From Mobilicoccus massiliensis (GTDB lineage Bacteria; Actinomycetota; Actinomycetes; Actinomycetales; Dermatophilaceae), in contig NZ_LN651326.1 of NCBI RefSeq assembly GCF_000826525.2, forward strand, positions 124,001 to 188,000: a stretch of DNA of 64,000 nt, written 5' to 3'. Both the position numbers and the translations under genes were made by a program. The notes under the pieces are model-generated. The model was not told the DNA's origin, made no database searches, and saw only the letters and a program-made list of their open reading frames with translations. Of the stretch, positions 32,794 to 41,599 are shown in pieces. The first letter of the stretch is position 1. Every line of letters begins with the position of its first letter.

Positions 32794-33336
32794 ATGCCCG
32801 CACGTCGGCTGACCCTCGGCCACGTCGGGGAGCTCATGCGGTTCGCGCTCGTCGGCGGCTCGGGAGTCCTCGTCAACGTCGGAGTGGTCGTCCTCCTCAA
32901 CAAGCTGCTGCCGCACGACCCCGAGTCGGTGTTCCTGCCCCTGCGGCCGACCGACTTCAACATCCGCTGGGTGCACGTGCTCAATGCGGCCGGGTTCGTC
33001 GTGGCCAACGCGTGGAACTTCGAGCTCAACCGCCTCTGGACCTTTCGCGCCGGCGAGCGCACGGCACGCACCCGGTTTCCACGCTTCTTCGCCGTCGGCC
33101 TACTCGGCCTGGCGCTTCAGCTGATCCTCGTCACCCTGCTCATCCACCCCTACTCCCCCATCGAGCTGCCGACGAGCATCCTCGACGGCTCGACCGGGTT
33201 CCGCACCCGCACCTACTGGGCCACGCTCATCTCGGTCGTGGCGGTGACGCCGCTGTCATTCCTCTTCAACCGGCTCTGGACGTTCGGTACCTCCCGCGCG
33301 CGATCGGTGCGTGCGGTCGAGACGCGCCCGGCCTGA
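32794..33336 (+). CDS. GtrA-family membrane protein
   Basis: 180 residues with four membrane helices. The GtrA pattern is clear: LMRFALVGGSGVLVNVGVVV at the first helix, NAWNFELNRLWTFR after helix two, and PLSFLFNRLWTFGT closing helix four. GtrA proteins help move lipid-linked sugars or anchor polysaccharide synthesis; the partner is not in the window. The ATG at 32794 has GAGGAGGAG directly upstream, favouring it over the ATG at 32776, which would lie before that ribosome site. It is followed by a strong hairpin. Confidence 0.88.
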   Translation: MPARRLTLGHVGELMRFALVGGSGVLVNVGVVVLLNKLLPHDPESVFLPLRPTDFNIRWVHVLNAAGFVVANAWNFELNRLWTFRAGERTARTRFPRFFAVGLLGLALQLILVTLLIHPYSPIELPTSILDGSTGFRTRTYWATLISVVAVTPLSFLFNRLWTFGTSRARSVRAVETRPA

Positions 33337-33380
33337 GAGGCCGGCCCCAGAGCCCGCCGATGGGCGCCGCCACCGACGCG

Positions 33381-33418
33381 CGACGCCCGTGATCGCGTCA
33401 GGCGATTCACGGGCGTCG
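33381..33418. terminator. Bidirectional terminator hairpin between gtrA-like and hemerythrin genes
   Basis: CGACGCCCGTGA and TCACGGGCGTCG pair over 12 bp, and ATCG/CGAT extends the stem past a single bulge, leaving a short loop. It lies 45 bp after one stop and 26 bp after the other, between convergent genes. Confidence 0.75.
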
Positions 33419-33443
33419 TCGTGGTCTCCGGCCGAGCGTCAGG

Positions 33444-34028
33444 TCACTCCTGCTCGCTCGCGGTGAGGGACTGATCGGGAAGGCTCTCGTTGCGGTCGGA
33501 TTCGACCGACGTGTCCTTGGCCGTCTCGACGTACTCCTGAGGGTCGCGGTCCACGGGCGTCACGCCGTCGGAGGCCGTGAGGGCCATCTCGCGCAGGAAC
33601 TTGATCGCGAGTTCGTGACGCAGCTCGAGGGTGGCCTGCTGGCGGAAGTCGGCGAGATCCTGCCGCTCCTCCTCGCCCATGTGGTTGCTGTTCGCGACGT
33701 TCGCGTCGACGACGGCCTTCCACCATTCCTCGGAGCCGACCTTCTCGTCGGCCGCGCGACGAATCGCGTCGCGGATGTCGTTGTGATCGCCGATCGCGTC
33801 GTCGACCTCGTCGTTGGTGCCGCCGGCGTCGGCGGCGCCCGTGCCGAGCGCAAGGAGCTGCGGGTAGAAGTGCTTCTCCTCGGCCGCCGCGTGCGTCTCG
33901 AGGAGGATCGCGAGGCGCTGCCAGACGGCACCCAGGCCCTTGACGTCGTCCCGCGGCCACTGCTCGAGGTATCCGAACTGCGTGCGCTGCTCGTCGTGCT
34001 GGCGCTGGATGATCGTGCAGATGTCCAT
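33444..34028 (-). CDS. Hemerythrin-like (HHE) protein
   Basis: 194 residues. MDICTIIQRQHDEQRTQFGY, LETHAAAEEKHFYPQL, GDHNDIRDAIRRA and NSNHMGEEERQDLADF place His and Glu ligands in four helices as in HHE hemerythrin domains, which bind a di-iron centre and oxygen or nitric oxide. An acidic tail of about 40 residues (DRDPQEYVETAKDTSVESDR) follows. The ATG has GGAGGAG 6 nt upstream. It lies near iron-uptake genes but has its own promoter, divergent from the EamA gene. Confidence 0.9.
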   Translation of the reverse strand: MDICTIIQRQHDEQRTQFGYLEQWPRDDVKGLGAVWQRLAILLETHAAAEEKHFYPQLLALGTGAADAGGTNDEVDDAIGDHNDIRDAIRRAADEKVGSEEWWKAVVDANVANSNHMGEEERQDLADFRQQATLELRHELAIKFLREMALTASDGVTPVDRDPQEYVETAKDTSVESDRNESLPDQSLTASEQE

Positions 34029-34181
34029 AGATGTCTCCTCCACGTCTCCGGGGTCAAGGAATCACCTTCATTCCACCGCCGTTCGGGCACTCCTGCCACT
34101 CGAGCGACACCCAGACCGCACGTCAGGACGGCCACGCACGTCTCATCCGCCGATGGGTTGCGGCGAACTACGATCCACCTC

Positions 34182-35147
34182 ATGAGTCCCCGCCTGCGCG
34201 GCAACGCACTGCTCCTGCTCACCGCCGCGATCTGGGGCCTTGCGTTCGTGGCCCAGCGTGTGGGTGCCGATCACATGGGTGCGTTCGCGTTCAACGCCGC
34301 GCGCTTCACGCTCGGGGCGCTGTCGTTGCTGCCGGTCATCGCCCTGTTCGACCGTCTGCGGGCGCGCCGGGTGCGAGCAGGCACCGCCGAGCCGGAGTCC
34401 GGCTGGGCCCGCACCCGTTCCGCGCTCGCGCCCGGTGTCAGCGCGGGCACGATCCTGTTCATCGCCTCGTCGTTGCAGCAGTACGCGCTGCACTGGACGA
34501 CGGCGGGCAAGGCCGGGTTCATCACGGGCCTGTACATCGTGCTGGTCCCGATCCTCGGGTTGTTCCTGCGTCATCGAACCACCGTGCTCACGTGGCTCGG
34601 CGCGGCCCTCGCCGTCGGAGGTCTGTACGTGCTCTCGGTGCGTAGCGGCTTCACCCTCGCCCCCGGCGACGGGTTCGTGCTGGTGAGCGCGCTGTTCTGG
34701 GCGACGCACATCCTCGTCGTCGACCGGTTCACGAGCCTGGACGCTCTTCGGTTCTCGGCGATCCAGTTCACGACGACGGCCCTGCTCAGCTTCGTCGGCG
34801 CCGGCCTGTTCGAGGAGAACGCCTTCGCCGGGCTCGACGACGCGCTCGCGCCGGTGTTCTACGGCGGCGTGCTCTCGGTGGGCGTCGCCTACACCCTGCA
34901 GGTGTTCGGACAACGCGACGCCCGCCCGGCCGCCGCGGCGATCATCCTCTCCCTCGAGGCCGTCTTCGCCGCGATCGGCGGAATCCTCCTCCTCGGCGAA
35001 CCCCTCACCTGGCGCGAGGCCACCGGCTTCACCCTCATGCTCGCCGGGATCCTCGTGAGCCAATGGCCGACGAAGGACCAGGCCGAGGCCGCCCACGGCG
35101 GCCCGGCGGGTGCGGTGCCGGAGGCCGCGGCGGAGGACCTGGGGTGA
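34182..35147 (+). CDS. EamA/DMT-family transporter
   Basis: 321 residues with ten helices in two EamA halves. AAIWGLAFVAQRVGADHMGA begins half one and VSALFWATHILVVDRFTSLD half two. PAAAAIILSLEAVFAAIGGI with LLLGEPLTW is the conserved closing motif. Drug/metabolite transporters of this type export amino acids or other metabolites; the substrate is not readable. The ATG begins MSPRLRG. The C-terminal 30 residues are a hydrophilic Ala/Glu-rich tail. Confidence 0.9.
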   Translation: MSPRLRGNALLLLTAAIWGLAFVAQRVGADHMGAFAFNAARFTLGALSLLPVIALFDRLRARRVRAGTAEPESGWARTRSALAPGVSAGTILFIASSLQQYALHWTTAGKAGFITGLYIVLVPILGLFLRHRTTVLTWLGAALAVGGLYVLSVRSGFTLAPGDGFVLVSALFWATHILVVDRFTSLDALRFSAIQFTTTALLSFVGAGLFEENAFAGLDDALAPVFYGGVLSVGVAYTLQVFGQRDARPAAAAIILSLEAVFAAIGGILLLGEPLTWREATGFTLMLAGILVSQWPTKDQAEAAHGGPAGAVPEAAAEDLG

Positions 35148-35215
35148 CCGACGAGGCGTGAGGCTCCGGCGCGGCCGATGCATCGCCTGGTCCCCGGAGG
35201 CCTTGCCTTGGTGAT

Positions 35216-35228
35216 GTTAGTGAGTAAC
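35216..35228 (+). promoter_or_regulatory. Likely operator of the TetR-ABC operon
   Basis: GTTAGTGAGTAAC is an imperfect palindrome (GTTA and TAAC flank GTGAG) of the kind bound by TetR proteins. It sits over the -10 region (TAACAA) and 10 bp before the GTG start, implying autorepression and a nearly leaderless mRNA. Confidence 0.5.
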
Positions 35229-35237
35229 AATTCCCAT

Positions 35238-35798
35238 GTGAGAGCATCGTCGACGCGCCAGTCCCTGCAGAAAGTGGCTCTGCGGCTGTTCCTCGAGCGG
35301 GGCTACGACACGGTGTCGGTGGCGACGGTCGCGAAGGCCGCCGGCGTCTCGCACATGACGTTCTTCCGCCACTTTCCGACGAAGGAGTCGGTGATCGTCG
35401 GGGATCTGTTCGACCCGGCGTTGGCGGCCGCCGTCGCGGCTCAGCCGCGATCGTGGACGCCCCTGCGGCGCACCGTTCACGGGATTCTGGCCGCCATGAC
35501 CTCGCCGGAGGCCGAGGAGGAGTTGGCGTCGGCCGAGTTCGCCGACCGGATTCGCCTCGTCGCGGAAACACCCTCACTGCGTGGCGCCGTCTGGGCCTCC
35601 TCCGCCGCCACCGAGGACGCACTCTTTCGCGCCTTGGCGGAATCCGGTTCCGGCGTGCCCGCAGCCCGAGCCGCGGCCGGCGCCGTCATGGGAGCGGCCA
35701 CCGCGATCCTGCTCGACTGGGCGGCCACGCCCGGAAAGGGCGGACCGAGCGAGGCTCTGACGGAGGGCCTCGGAAGCCTGATCGAGGCATCCTCATGA
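35238..35798 (+). CDS. TetR-family repressor
   Basis: 186 residues from GTG (VRASSTRQSLQKVALRLFLE). The TetR helix-turn-helix is VSVATVAKAAGVSHMTFFRH with FPTKESV. The ligand-binding half is helical and unassigned. Earlier in-frame starts (35178, 35214) would lie within or before the probable operator and promoter, so the GTG is preferred. Its stop overlaps the ABC ATPase start (ATGA), so it heads a three-gene operon and probably controls it in response to the transported compound. Confidence 0.9.
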   Translation: MRASSTRQSLQKVALRLFLERGYDTVSVATVAKAAGVSHMTFFRHFPTKESVIVGDLFDPALAAAVAAQPRSWTPLRRTVHGILAAMTSPEAEEELASAEFADRIRLVAETPSLRGAVWASSAATEDALFRALAESGSGVPAARAAAGAVMGAATAILLDWAATPGKGGPSEALTEGLGSLIEASS

Positions 35799-36526
35799 GC
35801 GTCGGCCTCGAGATCGAGGATGTCCACGTGGAACTGGGGGGCCGGCCCGTCCTTCGTGGGTTCGGTCTGCGGGTGGTTCCTGGCGAGGCGCGGGCGCTCG
35901 TCGGGCTCAACGGTGCCGGCAAGACGACCGCGTTGTGGGTGGCTCTGGGCATGCTTCGGCCCGATGCGGGCCACGTGCGACTGCTCGGGCAGGACATCGA
36001 GACGGGGCCGCGCAGCGCATGGCGAACGGTCGGACACCTGGTCGAAGCCCCGTCGATCTATCCGGAGCTGACCGCGCGGGAGAACATCGCCGACATGGCC
36101 CGCCTCCACGGTGCGGAACCGCGCCGGGCAGCACGTCGAGCGGAGGAACTGGCGGAAGCGCTCGGCATGGCCGACCGGCTTGGTACCCGGGTCCAGCGAC
36201 TCTCGCTCGGCACTCGACAGAAGGTCGGGCTGATCGGCGCGCTGTCGCACGAACCGACGGTGGTGGTTCTGGACGAGCCGACCAACGGCCTCGACCCGCT
36301 CGCCGTCGTCGCCTTCCGCGACGAGGTGCATCGCCTCGCCGAGCAGGGGTGTTCGATTCTGCTGACCAGTCACCACTTCGACGAACTCTCTCGCGTCGCC
36401 GACCGCGTCGATGTCCTGCACCGAGGCCGTGTCATCGACACCATCACTCCGAACGGGACCGACCTGGAGAGAGTCTTCTTCGACACGATCGTCGCGTCCG
36501 AGCAGGCGGGGCGTGAGTGCGCATGA
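35795..36526 (+). CDS. ABC transporter ATPase (CcmA/drug-export type)
   Basis: 243 residues. Walker A GLNGAGKTT, Q-loop GHLVEAPSIYPELTARENI, signature RLSLGTRQKVGLIGAL, Walker B TVVVLDEPTNGLDP and H-loop TSHHFDEL are present. The 'LSLGTRQK' form is typical of bacitracin/lantibiotic-immunity and ABC-2 drug-export ATPases. It overlaps the TetR gene by 4 bp, and the permease start overlaps its stop by 4 bp. Exporter or self-immunity function is inferred. Confidence 0.92.
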   Translation: MSVGLEIEDVHVELGGRPVLRGFGLRVVPGEARALVGLNGAGKTTALWVALGMLRPDAGHVRLLGQDIETGPRSAWRTVGHLVEAPSIYPELTARENIADMARLHGAEPRRAARRAEELAEALGMADRLGTRVQRLSLGTRQKVGLIGALSHEPTVVVLDEPTNGLDPLAVVAFRDEVHRLAEQGCSILLTSHHFDELSRVADRVDVLHRGRVIDTITPNGTDLERVFFDTIVASEQAGRECA

Positions 36527-37287
36527 TCATCGCCCTGGATCCCGTCGTGCGCATCGAGTGCCGGAAGGCTTGGCGGGCACCCGTGAGCCGCATCGGTGCC
36601 GTGGCCGCACTCGCCCTGGTCTCCCTGACATCGATCGGGGGGTACGCCGCCGCCCTCCACAGTCCCGGCTCCGATTTCGGCCGCAAGGCTGCCGCCATGA
36701 TCTCGGCCGATGGCTGGGACGGGTACGTCGGGCTCGCGGCGCTCAGTCTGGGGGTCACGGTGCTGCTCAGCGCCGGGATCGTCATCTCCTGGACGGTCGG
36801 CCGCGAATTCACCGACGGCACCGTGGGGGGCCTGTTCGCCATCCCGACTCGCCTGGGTACCGTCGCGTGCGCCAAGCTCACCGCCTGCCTCTGCTGGGGC
36901 GCAGCCCTCGTCCTCGTCCAGGGCACCGTGTCGGTGCTCGGAGGGATCGCGCTCGGGCTACCTCCTGGCGGCGCGTTCGGATGCTGGCTCACGCTGCTGG
37001 CCGCAGGGATCAGCATCGTCTTCAGTGCGCTCCCCGCCGCGTGGGTCGCGACCCGGTGGCGCGGTTATCTTGCGGGAATCGGCGCGACCCTCGCCATCGT
37101 CGTCGCCACCAACATCGCAGCCGGGTTCGGCGTCGGCGAGTACATCCCGTGGGCGATCCCCTTCTTGTGGGCGACCCCGGGCCTCGGTCTCCCGACCGGC
37201 GCCTTGTCGGCCCCCGTCGTCATCGGACTCGCCGGGGTGTGGGCCACGTATCGCTGCTGGTCGCACCTGCAGCTCGGCCGCCGCTGA
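36523..37287 (+). CDS. ABC-2 type permease, partner of the preceding ATPase
   Basis: 254 residues with six helices. A first cytoplasmic stretch DPVVRIECRKAWRAPVSRIG precedes helix one, an external segment with GSDFGRKAAAMISADGWDGY follows, and VISWTVGREFTDGTVGGLFA is the conserved ABC-2/lantibiotic-export permease motif. It resembles permeases of the bacitracin or lantibiotic immunity type (BcrB/EcsB-like). Start ATG overlaps the ATPase stop by 4 bp. A GTG two codons earlier is possible. Confidence 0.88.
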   Translation: MIIALDPVVRIECRKAWRAPVSRIGAVAALALVSLTSIGGYAAALHSPGSDFGRKAAAMISADGWDGYVGLAALSLGVTVLLSAGIVISWTVGREFTDGTVGGLFAIPTRLGTVACAKLTACLCWGAALVLVQGTVSVLGGIALGLPPGGAFGCWLTLLAAGISIVFSALPAAWVATRWRGYLAGIGATLAIVVATNIAAGFGVGEYIPWAIPFLWATPGLGLPTGALSAPVVIGLAGVWATYRCWSHLQLGRR

Positions 37288-37312
37288 TCGCGACTCTGGG
37301 TACCGTGGGCGT

Positions 37313-37573
37313 GTGAGAACGGCTCGGGTGGTGCTGGTCGGCGCCGCGTGTGCGCTGGTGGTGGGTGTGTGCCTGTACTGGGTCGTGTGGTGGATCACGC
37401 AGCAACTCGGCCTGTCGGAGCGGCAGTCGGAGGGCTGGGCGTGGATCGCGGTGGTGGCGGCGATGCTCTTGAGCGGCCTCGCCGGCAACTGGTGGTTGCC
37501 ACGATCCAGGCGGGGCATCGACGCTCTCATGTCCGACCCCGACGACGGCCCCGGACAGAGACGGCGCCGCTGA
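37313..37573 (+). CDS. Small two-helix membrane protein
   Basis: 86 residues from GTG. Two hydrophobic helices (about 6-30 and 42-62), with QQLGLSERQSEGW between them, and a basic, Arg-rich C-terminus (RRRR). Not recognised. It starts 25 nt after the ABC permease in the same direction and could be an accessory subunit of that transporter or an independent small membrane protein. Confidence 0.6.
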   Translation: MRTARVVLVGAACALVVGVCLYWVVWWITQQLGLSERQSEGWAWIAVVAAMLLSGLAGNWWLPRSRRGIDALMSDPDDGPGQRRRR

Positions 37574-37692
37574 CTCATCCCGACCCCGGGTTGTGCCGGC
37601 CCGGCGTGACTGCGCGGCGTCCGGCTGCGCGCCGCGCGAGCGTTCCGCTGCGACCCGCTGAGCGAAGGGACTGCGACAGTCGTGCCGCGTCG

Positions 37693-39966
37693 TCACGCGG
37701 TCGCGACGTGAGCGGCGAGCATCGATTCCGTCGTCGTCGGGTGACCGTAGAGCCAGCCCTGCACCATGGGACAGCCGAGCTCGCGCAGCACGGTCGCCTG
37801 CTCGGAGGTCTCGACGCCCTCGGCGATGATGCGGGTGATGCCGAGGCTGTGCAGCAGGTCGAGCACGGCCGTCAGTTGCCGCTTGCCGTCGACGTTGTCG
37901 AGCCGCGTGACGAGGGAGCGGTCGAGCTTGACGCAGTCGGTCGGCAGCCGCAGGAGCGTGCCGAGCGAGGCGTACCCGGTACCGAAGTCGTCGATGGCGA
38001 TGCCGACGCCGAACTCCCGGATCTCGGTGAGTGCCTCGAGAACGACGAGACCGCGATCGACGAGGAGCGTCTCGGTGACCTCGAGCCAGAGCGCCCCATT
38101 CGGCAGTCCGGCGGAGTCGCGGGCATCGCGCACGACGTCGGCGAAGTCGGGCGCGAGGAGCTGCGCGGGTGAGACGTTGACGCTCATCCGCAACTCGTCC
38201 TCGGGGGACACGGCACGCAGACGCGCCAGCTCGTGGCAGGCACGGCGCAGGACGAGCTCGCCGATCTCTCCGATCAGGCCCAGGTGTTCGGCGACCGGGA
38301 TGAACACGTCGGGCGGCACGTCACCGAGTTCGTCGTCGTGCCAACGGGCGAGCGCCTCCCAGCCGACGAGGCTCGAATACCCCTCGCCGCCCATGATCGG
38401 TTGGAGCCGGATCGAGAACGCGTCGTCACGGATGGCGTCGCCGAGGCGATCGCCGACCACGGCCCGCGTGCGAGTGCGTTCCGCGAGCTCGTCGTCGAAG
38501 AGGACGTAGCCTCCACGACCGCGGGCCTTCGTCTCGTACATCGCCGAGTCGGCCATCCGCACGAGCTCTTCCACGTTCGACCCGTCCCCCGGGCCGGCGA
38601 CCGCCACCCCGATCGACGGGGTCACGTTGTGGGTGCGGTCCGGCAGGATCGGAAGCGGCTCGTCGAAGAGATGCCGGATGCGTTCGGCGAGGCCGATCGC
38701 CTCCTGCGTGCCACTCACGCTCGCGACGATGACGAACTCGTCGCCGCCGTGCCGCGCGAGCAGGTCGTCGGGCCCGAGGCACGACGGCAGCCGATCCGCG
38801 ATGTGACGCAGCAGGTTGTCGCCCGCGTGGTGACCCCACGTGTCGTTGATGCTCTTGAAGTCGTCGCAGTCGACGAAGAGCACCGCGGTCGACCTGCCCG
38901 TTGCCGCGCCCCGTGCGACGACCCCGGCCTGCGTCTCGGCGAGAGCCGCCCGGTTGAGCAGACCTGTCAGGGGGTCGTGCGTCGCGCGGTGGATGTTGTC
39001 CTCCTCGACGATCTGCAGGTCGCCCATCGTCGTCCACAGTCGCAGGAAGAGCAGCAGGAGAATGGCGGAGACGAGGACGGTGCGGACGAGCATGTCCATG
39101 AAGCCGTGCGACGGAACGGCAGTCGCCACGGCGGCCGGCGACACGGTGAAGAGGATGAACGCCGTGCGCCGCCCGTTGTAGCGGCGCTTCGCGGGATCGA
39201 CCGACCGGCGTGAGAGCTCCGGGAGGGAGGGGTGGGTCCCGGCGGCCGCCAGCCCGAAGAAGACGAAGAGGTACACCGTGAGCAGGATCGGCATGTCGCC
39301 CCGCGGGATCTCCCCCTGCGGGACGACCGCGTTGATGATGTCGAGAGGAAAGACGAAGGCCAACGTGGCGATGAGGTAGAGCAGAGCCCGTGGGAGGTGG
39401 CCGAGATGCATCCACACGTGGATCGACAGTGACAGCAGCATCACGTCGAAGATCGCGTACATCCCCCAGATGACGACGTAGGAGACCCCGGAGTCCCCCA
39501 CCTGCGGCGCGAGGGCCAGGGTCCAGAGCACGAGAGCGGTGGCCGTGGTCGACGCCGACGCGTCGAGCATCGCCGTGCGATCGCGGCTCCCGCCGAGGTA
39601 TTCGGCGAGGCCGAGCAGCCAGAGCGTGAAACACGCGTAACCGGCGAAGTAGAAGACGTCGCTGAACTTGAGGGCGTCCGAACCGGGCGTCTCGACGGTC
39701 TCGCTCGCCAGCGAGAGCAGGAAGAAGAACCCTCCGAGAATCACGGGCATCCACACCCGAACGGGCCGGGCCTTGCGCACGATCGGGCCGATCATGATCG
39801 CGAAACAGAAGACTCCGAAGGCGATGGACAGAGCGGTCGCGCCGTCGCCGTGCGGGTCGGCCAGGTACCAGGCTGCGACGCCGATCGTCGCGATCCAGGC
39901 CACGGCCATCGGGACCCAGCGCAGCCAGGGGACGCTCGCCGGGCTAGGCCACGTCAGGGTGGCCAT
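37693..39966 (-). CDS. Membrane-bound GGDEF-EAL protein (cyclic-di-GMP turnover)
   Basis: 757 residues. About nine hydrophobic helices fill residues 10-320. The GGDEF domain (about 330-490) has an intact RHGGDEF signature, so cyclase activity is plausible. The RxxD inhibition site is absent (LGPD in that position). The EAL domain (about 500-750) keeps EALARW, VNVSPAQ, EVTET, DDFGTGYASL, K of VKLDRS and EGVET, so phosphodiesterase activity is also plausible. Either activity may dominate. The membrane part suggests control by a membrane or external signal. It lies 39 bp from a smaller EAL-type gene in the same direction. Confidence 0.93.
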   Translation of the reverse strand: MATLTWPSPASVPWLRWVPMAVAWIATIGVAAWYLADPHGDGATALSIAFGVFCFAIMIGPIVRKARPVRVWMPVILGGFFFLLSLASETVETPGSDALKFSDVFYFAGYACFTLWLLGLAEYLGGSRDRTAMLDASASTTATALVLWTLALAPQVGDSGVSYVVIWGMYAIFDVMLLSLSIHVWMHLGHLPRALLYLIATLAFVFPLDIINAVVPQGEIPRGDMPILLTVYLFVFFGLAAAGTHPSLPELSRRSVDPAKRRYNGRRTAFILFTVSPAAVATAVPSHGFMDMLVRTVLVSAILLLLFLRLWTTMGDLQIVEEDNIHRATHDPLTGLLNRAALAETQAGVVARGAATGRSTAVLFVDCDDFKSINDTWGHHAGDNLLRHIADRLPSCLGPDDLLARHGGDEFVIVASVSGTQEAIGLAERIRHLFDEPLPILPDRTHNVTPSIGVAVAGPGDGSNVEELVRMADSAMYETKARGRGGYVLFDDELAERTRTRAVVGDRLGDAIRDDAFSIRLQPIMGGEGYSSLVGWEALARWHDDELGDVPPDVFIPVAEHLGLIGEIGELVLRRACHELARLRAVSPEDELRMSVNVSPAQLLAPDFADVVRDARDSAGLPNGALWLEVTETLLVDRGLVVLEALTEIREFGVGIAIDDFGTGYASLGTLLRLPTDCVKLDRSLVTRLDNVDGKRQLTAVLDLLHSLGITRIIAEGVETSEQATVLRELGCPMVQGWLYGHPTTTESMLAAHVATA

Positions 39967-40005
39967 CGTCGATCCTCCTCCTCGTTCTCCTCGCGCCGCC
40001 GCCGT

Positions 40006-40812
40006 TCACAGCTCGGGCAGGGCGGAGGCTTGCGAGAAGACGAGTTCGGCGTCCGCCGGCCGGCCGAGGACGAAACCCTGGGCCCACTCGAAGTCGAGCT
40101 CGCGCACGAGTCGCAGCTCCTCGGCCGTTTCGACCCCGGCGGCGACGATCGGCAGGCCGGCGTCCTGGATCGCTCGGGCGACGTCGGCGACCTCCTGTCG
40201 CGTGCCCTGCGTCAGGACACGCGGGTGCAGCTTGATGACGTCGACCGGCACTGCGGCCGCCACCGGCAGGAGTTCGAGGTCGCCGGCGGTGAAACCGTCG
40301 AGGCAGAACGTCATCTCGAGGTCCTGCAGGCTGCGCAGGCGCGCGAGCGCCTGCTCGTCGTCGGCCGCGAGCCGGCGGAACGTATCGGTCGTGATGTCGA
40401 CGAGGAGCCGGTCGCCGGGTACGCGGTGCCGCCGGAGTCGCTGAGCCACGTCGGCGACGAACTCGGGGTGGGCGACGGTGTCGAACGCGAGATTCACCGA
40501 GAGGATGAGGTCTCGCTGGGCCTCGTCGCGACGCCAGACGGCCAGGTGCTCCAACGCGTCGTCGAGGGTGCGCAGGTCGATCTCGCGCATCCGGCCGCGG
40601 GCCTCGGCGTCGGCGAAGAACTCCGCAGGCAGCGCCGCATGGCCGTCGCCGTCGCGGCGCCGCGTCAGGGCCTCCAGGCCCTGCAGCCGCGTGGTGCGGA
40701 GGTTGTAGAACGGTTGGAAGAACGTGACCAGAGCGCCCTCGGGGACGTCGGACGAGTCGGTCGACGCCTCCGGGGCGTCGGAGTGCTCGTGGGTCATGGA
40801 GGTATCGGTCAT
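40006..40812 (-). CDS. Stand-alone degenerate EAL-domain protein
   Basis: 268 residues. The first EAL motif (EALTRR), the Asn (SVNLAFD) and the Gln (WAQGF) survive. The conserved Glu of the E-T motif reads ITTDTF, the DDFGTG motif is DGFTAG, and EGVE is AGVE. Several metal-binding residues are therefore lost, and I infer no phosphodiesterase activity; it may bind c-di-GMP or a protein partner. The ATG starts MTDTSMTHE; longer upstream frames are unsupported. It lies directly upstream of the intact GGDEF-EAL gene, so the two probably work together. Confidence 0.87.
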   Translation of the reverse strand: MTDTSMTHEHSDAPEASTDSSDVPEGALVTFFQPFYNLRTTRLQGLEALTRRRDGDGHAALPAEFFADAEARGRMREIDLRTLDDALEHLAVWRRDEAQRDLILSVNLAFDTVAHPEFVADVAQRLRRHRVPGDRLLVDITTDTFRRLAADDEQALARLRSLQDLEMTFCLDGFTAGDLELLPVAAAVPVDVIKLHPRVLTQGTRQEVADVARAIQDAGLPIVAAGVETAEELRLVRELDFEWAQGFVLGRPADAELVFSQASALPEL

Positions 40813-41073
40813 CAGGCCACCTGCTTTCAGCTCACCCGGTAGTTCGACCGAATTCCGGTGTATGTGAGCGTGCGAGCAGCCCGGGTGTGCGGAGCCATGC
40901 CCTACCGCGGGCGGTTCGGGCGCGGATTCGGCGGGGCGCGCCGTCGTTCGCGCGACTGTGACGTGGGCGACTCGAGGGCTGCGCCGGTGCGGTGGAGGGC
41001 TCATCCCACGCCGGCGGGCCGCTCTTCGCGTCGGTCGCGTCCGCAGTGGCGACGGCCGAGAGAAGACGGACGA

Positions 41074-41343
41074 TCAGGCGAGCGTCAGGAAGAGCTTCTC
41101 CATGGCGGCGAGGTTCTCGGCACGCTCGGACTCGTCGTCGGTGTCGATGATGCAGCGCTGCAGGCCGGTGCTGATGAGCGCGAACCCGGCTCTGTCGAGG
41201 GCGTTGGTGCAGGCCGACAGCTGGGTGACGATGTCCTTGCAGTCTCGTTCTTCCTCGATCATGCGGATCACCGCCGCAAGCTGCCCCTGGGCGCGGGCGA
41301 GGCGCTTGAGAACGGGGTCGAGGTTTTCGGCGGGGATGTTCAT
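41074..41343 (-). CDS. cstR: CsoR/CstR-family repressor (probable persulfide sensor)
   Basis: 89 residues of the DUF156/CsoR fold: LKRLARAQGQLAAVIRMIEE, the first Cys in RDCKDIVTQLSA, and the second in LQRCIIDTD. With Cys at both positions but Asn where copper-binding CsoR has His (CTNALDRA), it fits the persulfide-sensing CstR branch. Rhodanese, persulfide-dioxygenase-like and TauE genes upstream support that. Two palindromes of the CsoR/CstR type lie in the cluster (42409-42425, 44634-44651). It is the last gene of the leftward cluster. The symbol is by family and context, not proven. Confidence 0.8.
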   Translation of the reverse strand: MNIPAENLDPVLKRLARAQGQLAAVIRMIEEERDCKDIVTQLSACTNALDRAGFALISTGLQRCIIDTDDESERAENLAAMEKLFLTLA

Positions 41344-41412
41344 GGGCAACCTTCGGGGAATGGGGCGTGGTCGGGCGATGGGGCACCTCGTCGCGGCGGC
41401 GTCATCGTGTCG

Positions 41413-41598
41413 TCATCGTGGCAGCAGGCGGGACAGGAGGCCGCCTCGGCGAGCGGCGGCCTGCTGCTTCTCGGCGTCCGTGTGCCTCCCATTGCACCAC
41501 CGGCCGGCCGGGACGCCGGCCTTGACCTGGGCGACGTGCTGGCCGCAGCCGGCCCACGTCGTGTTGCCGCAGACCTTGCAGGTGGCGGGTCGGCACAT
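41413..41598 (-). CDS. Small Cys-rich (zinc-ribbon-like) protein of the sulfur cluster
   Basis: 61 residues. MCRPATCKVCGNTTWAGCGQ continues with HVAQVKAGVP and a later WCNG. There are five Cys and one His in the first 22 residues, suggesting a zinc or other metal site. The tail is Arg-rich (LLSRLLPR). The ATG lies one base after the rhodanese stop, giving translational coupling. Small proteins of this kind accompany rhodanese genes in many actinobacteria, without known function. Confidence 0.75.
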   Translation of the reverse strand: MCRPATCKVCGNTTWAGCGQHVAQVKAGVPAGRWCNGRHTDAEKQQAAARRGGLLSRLLPR

Positions 41599-41599
41599 G

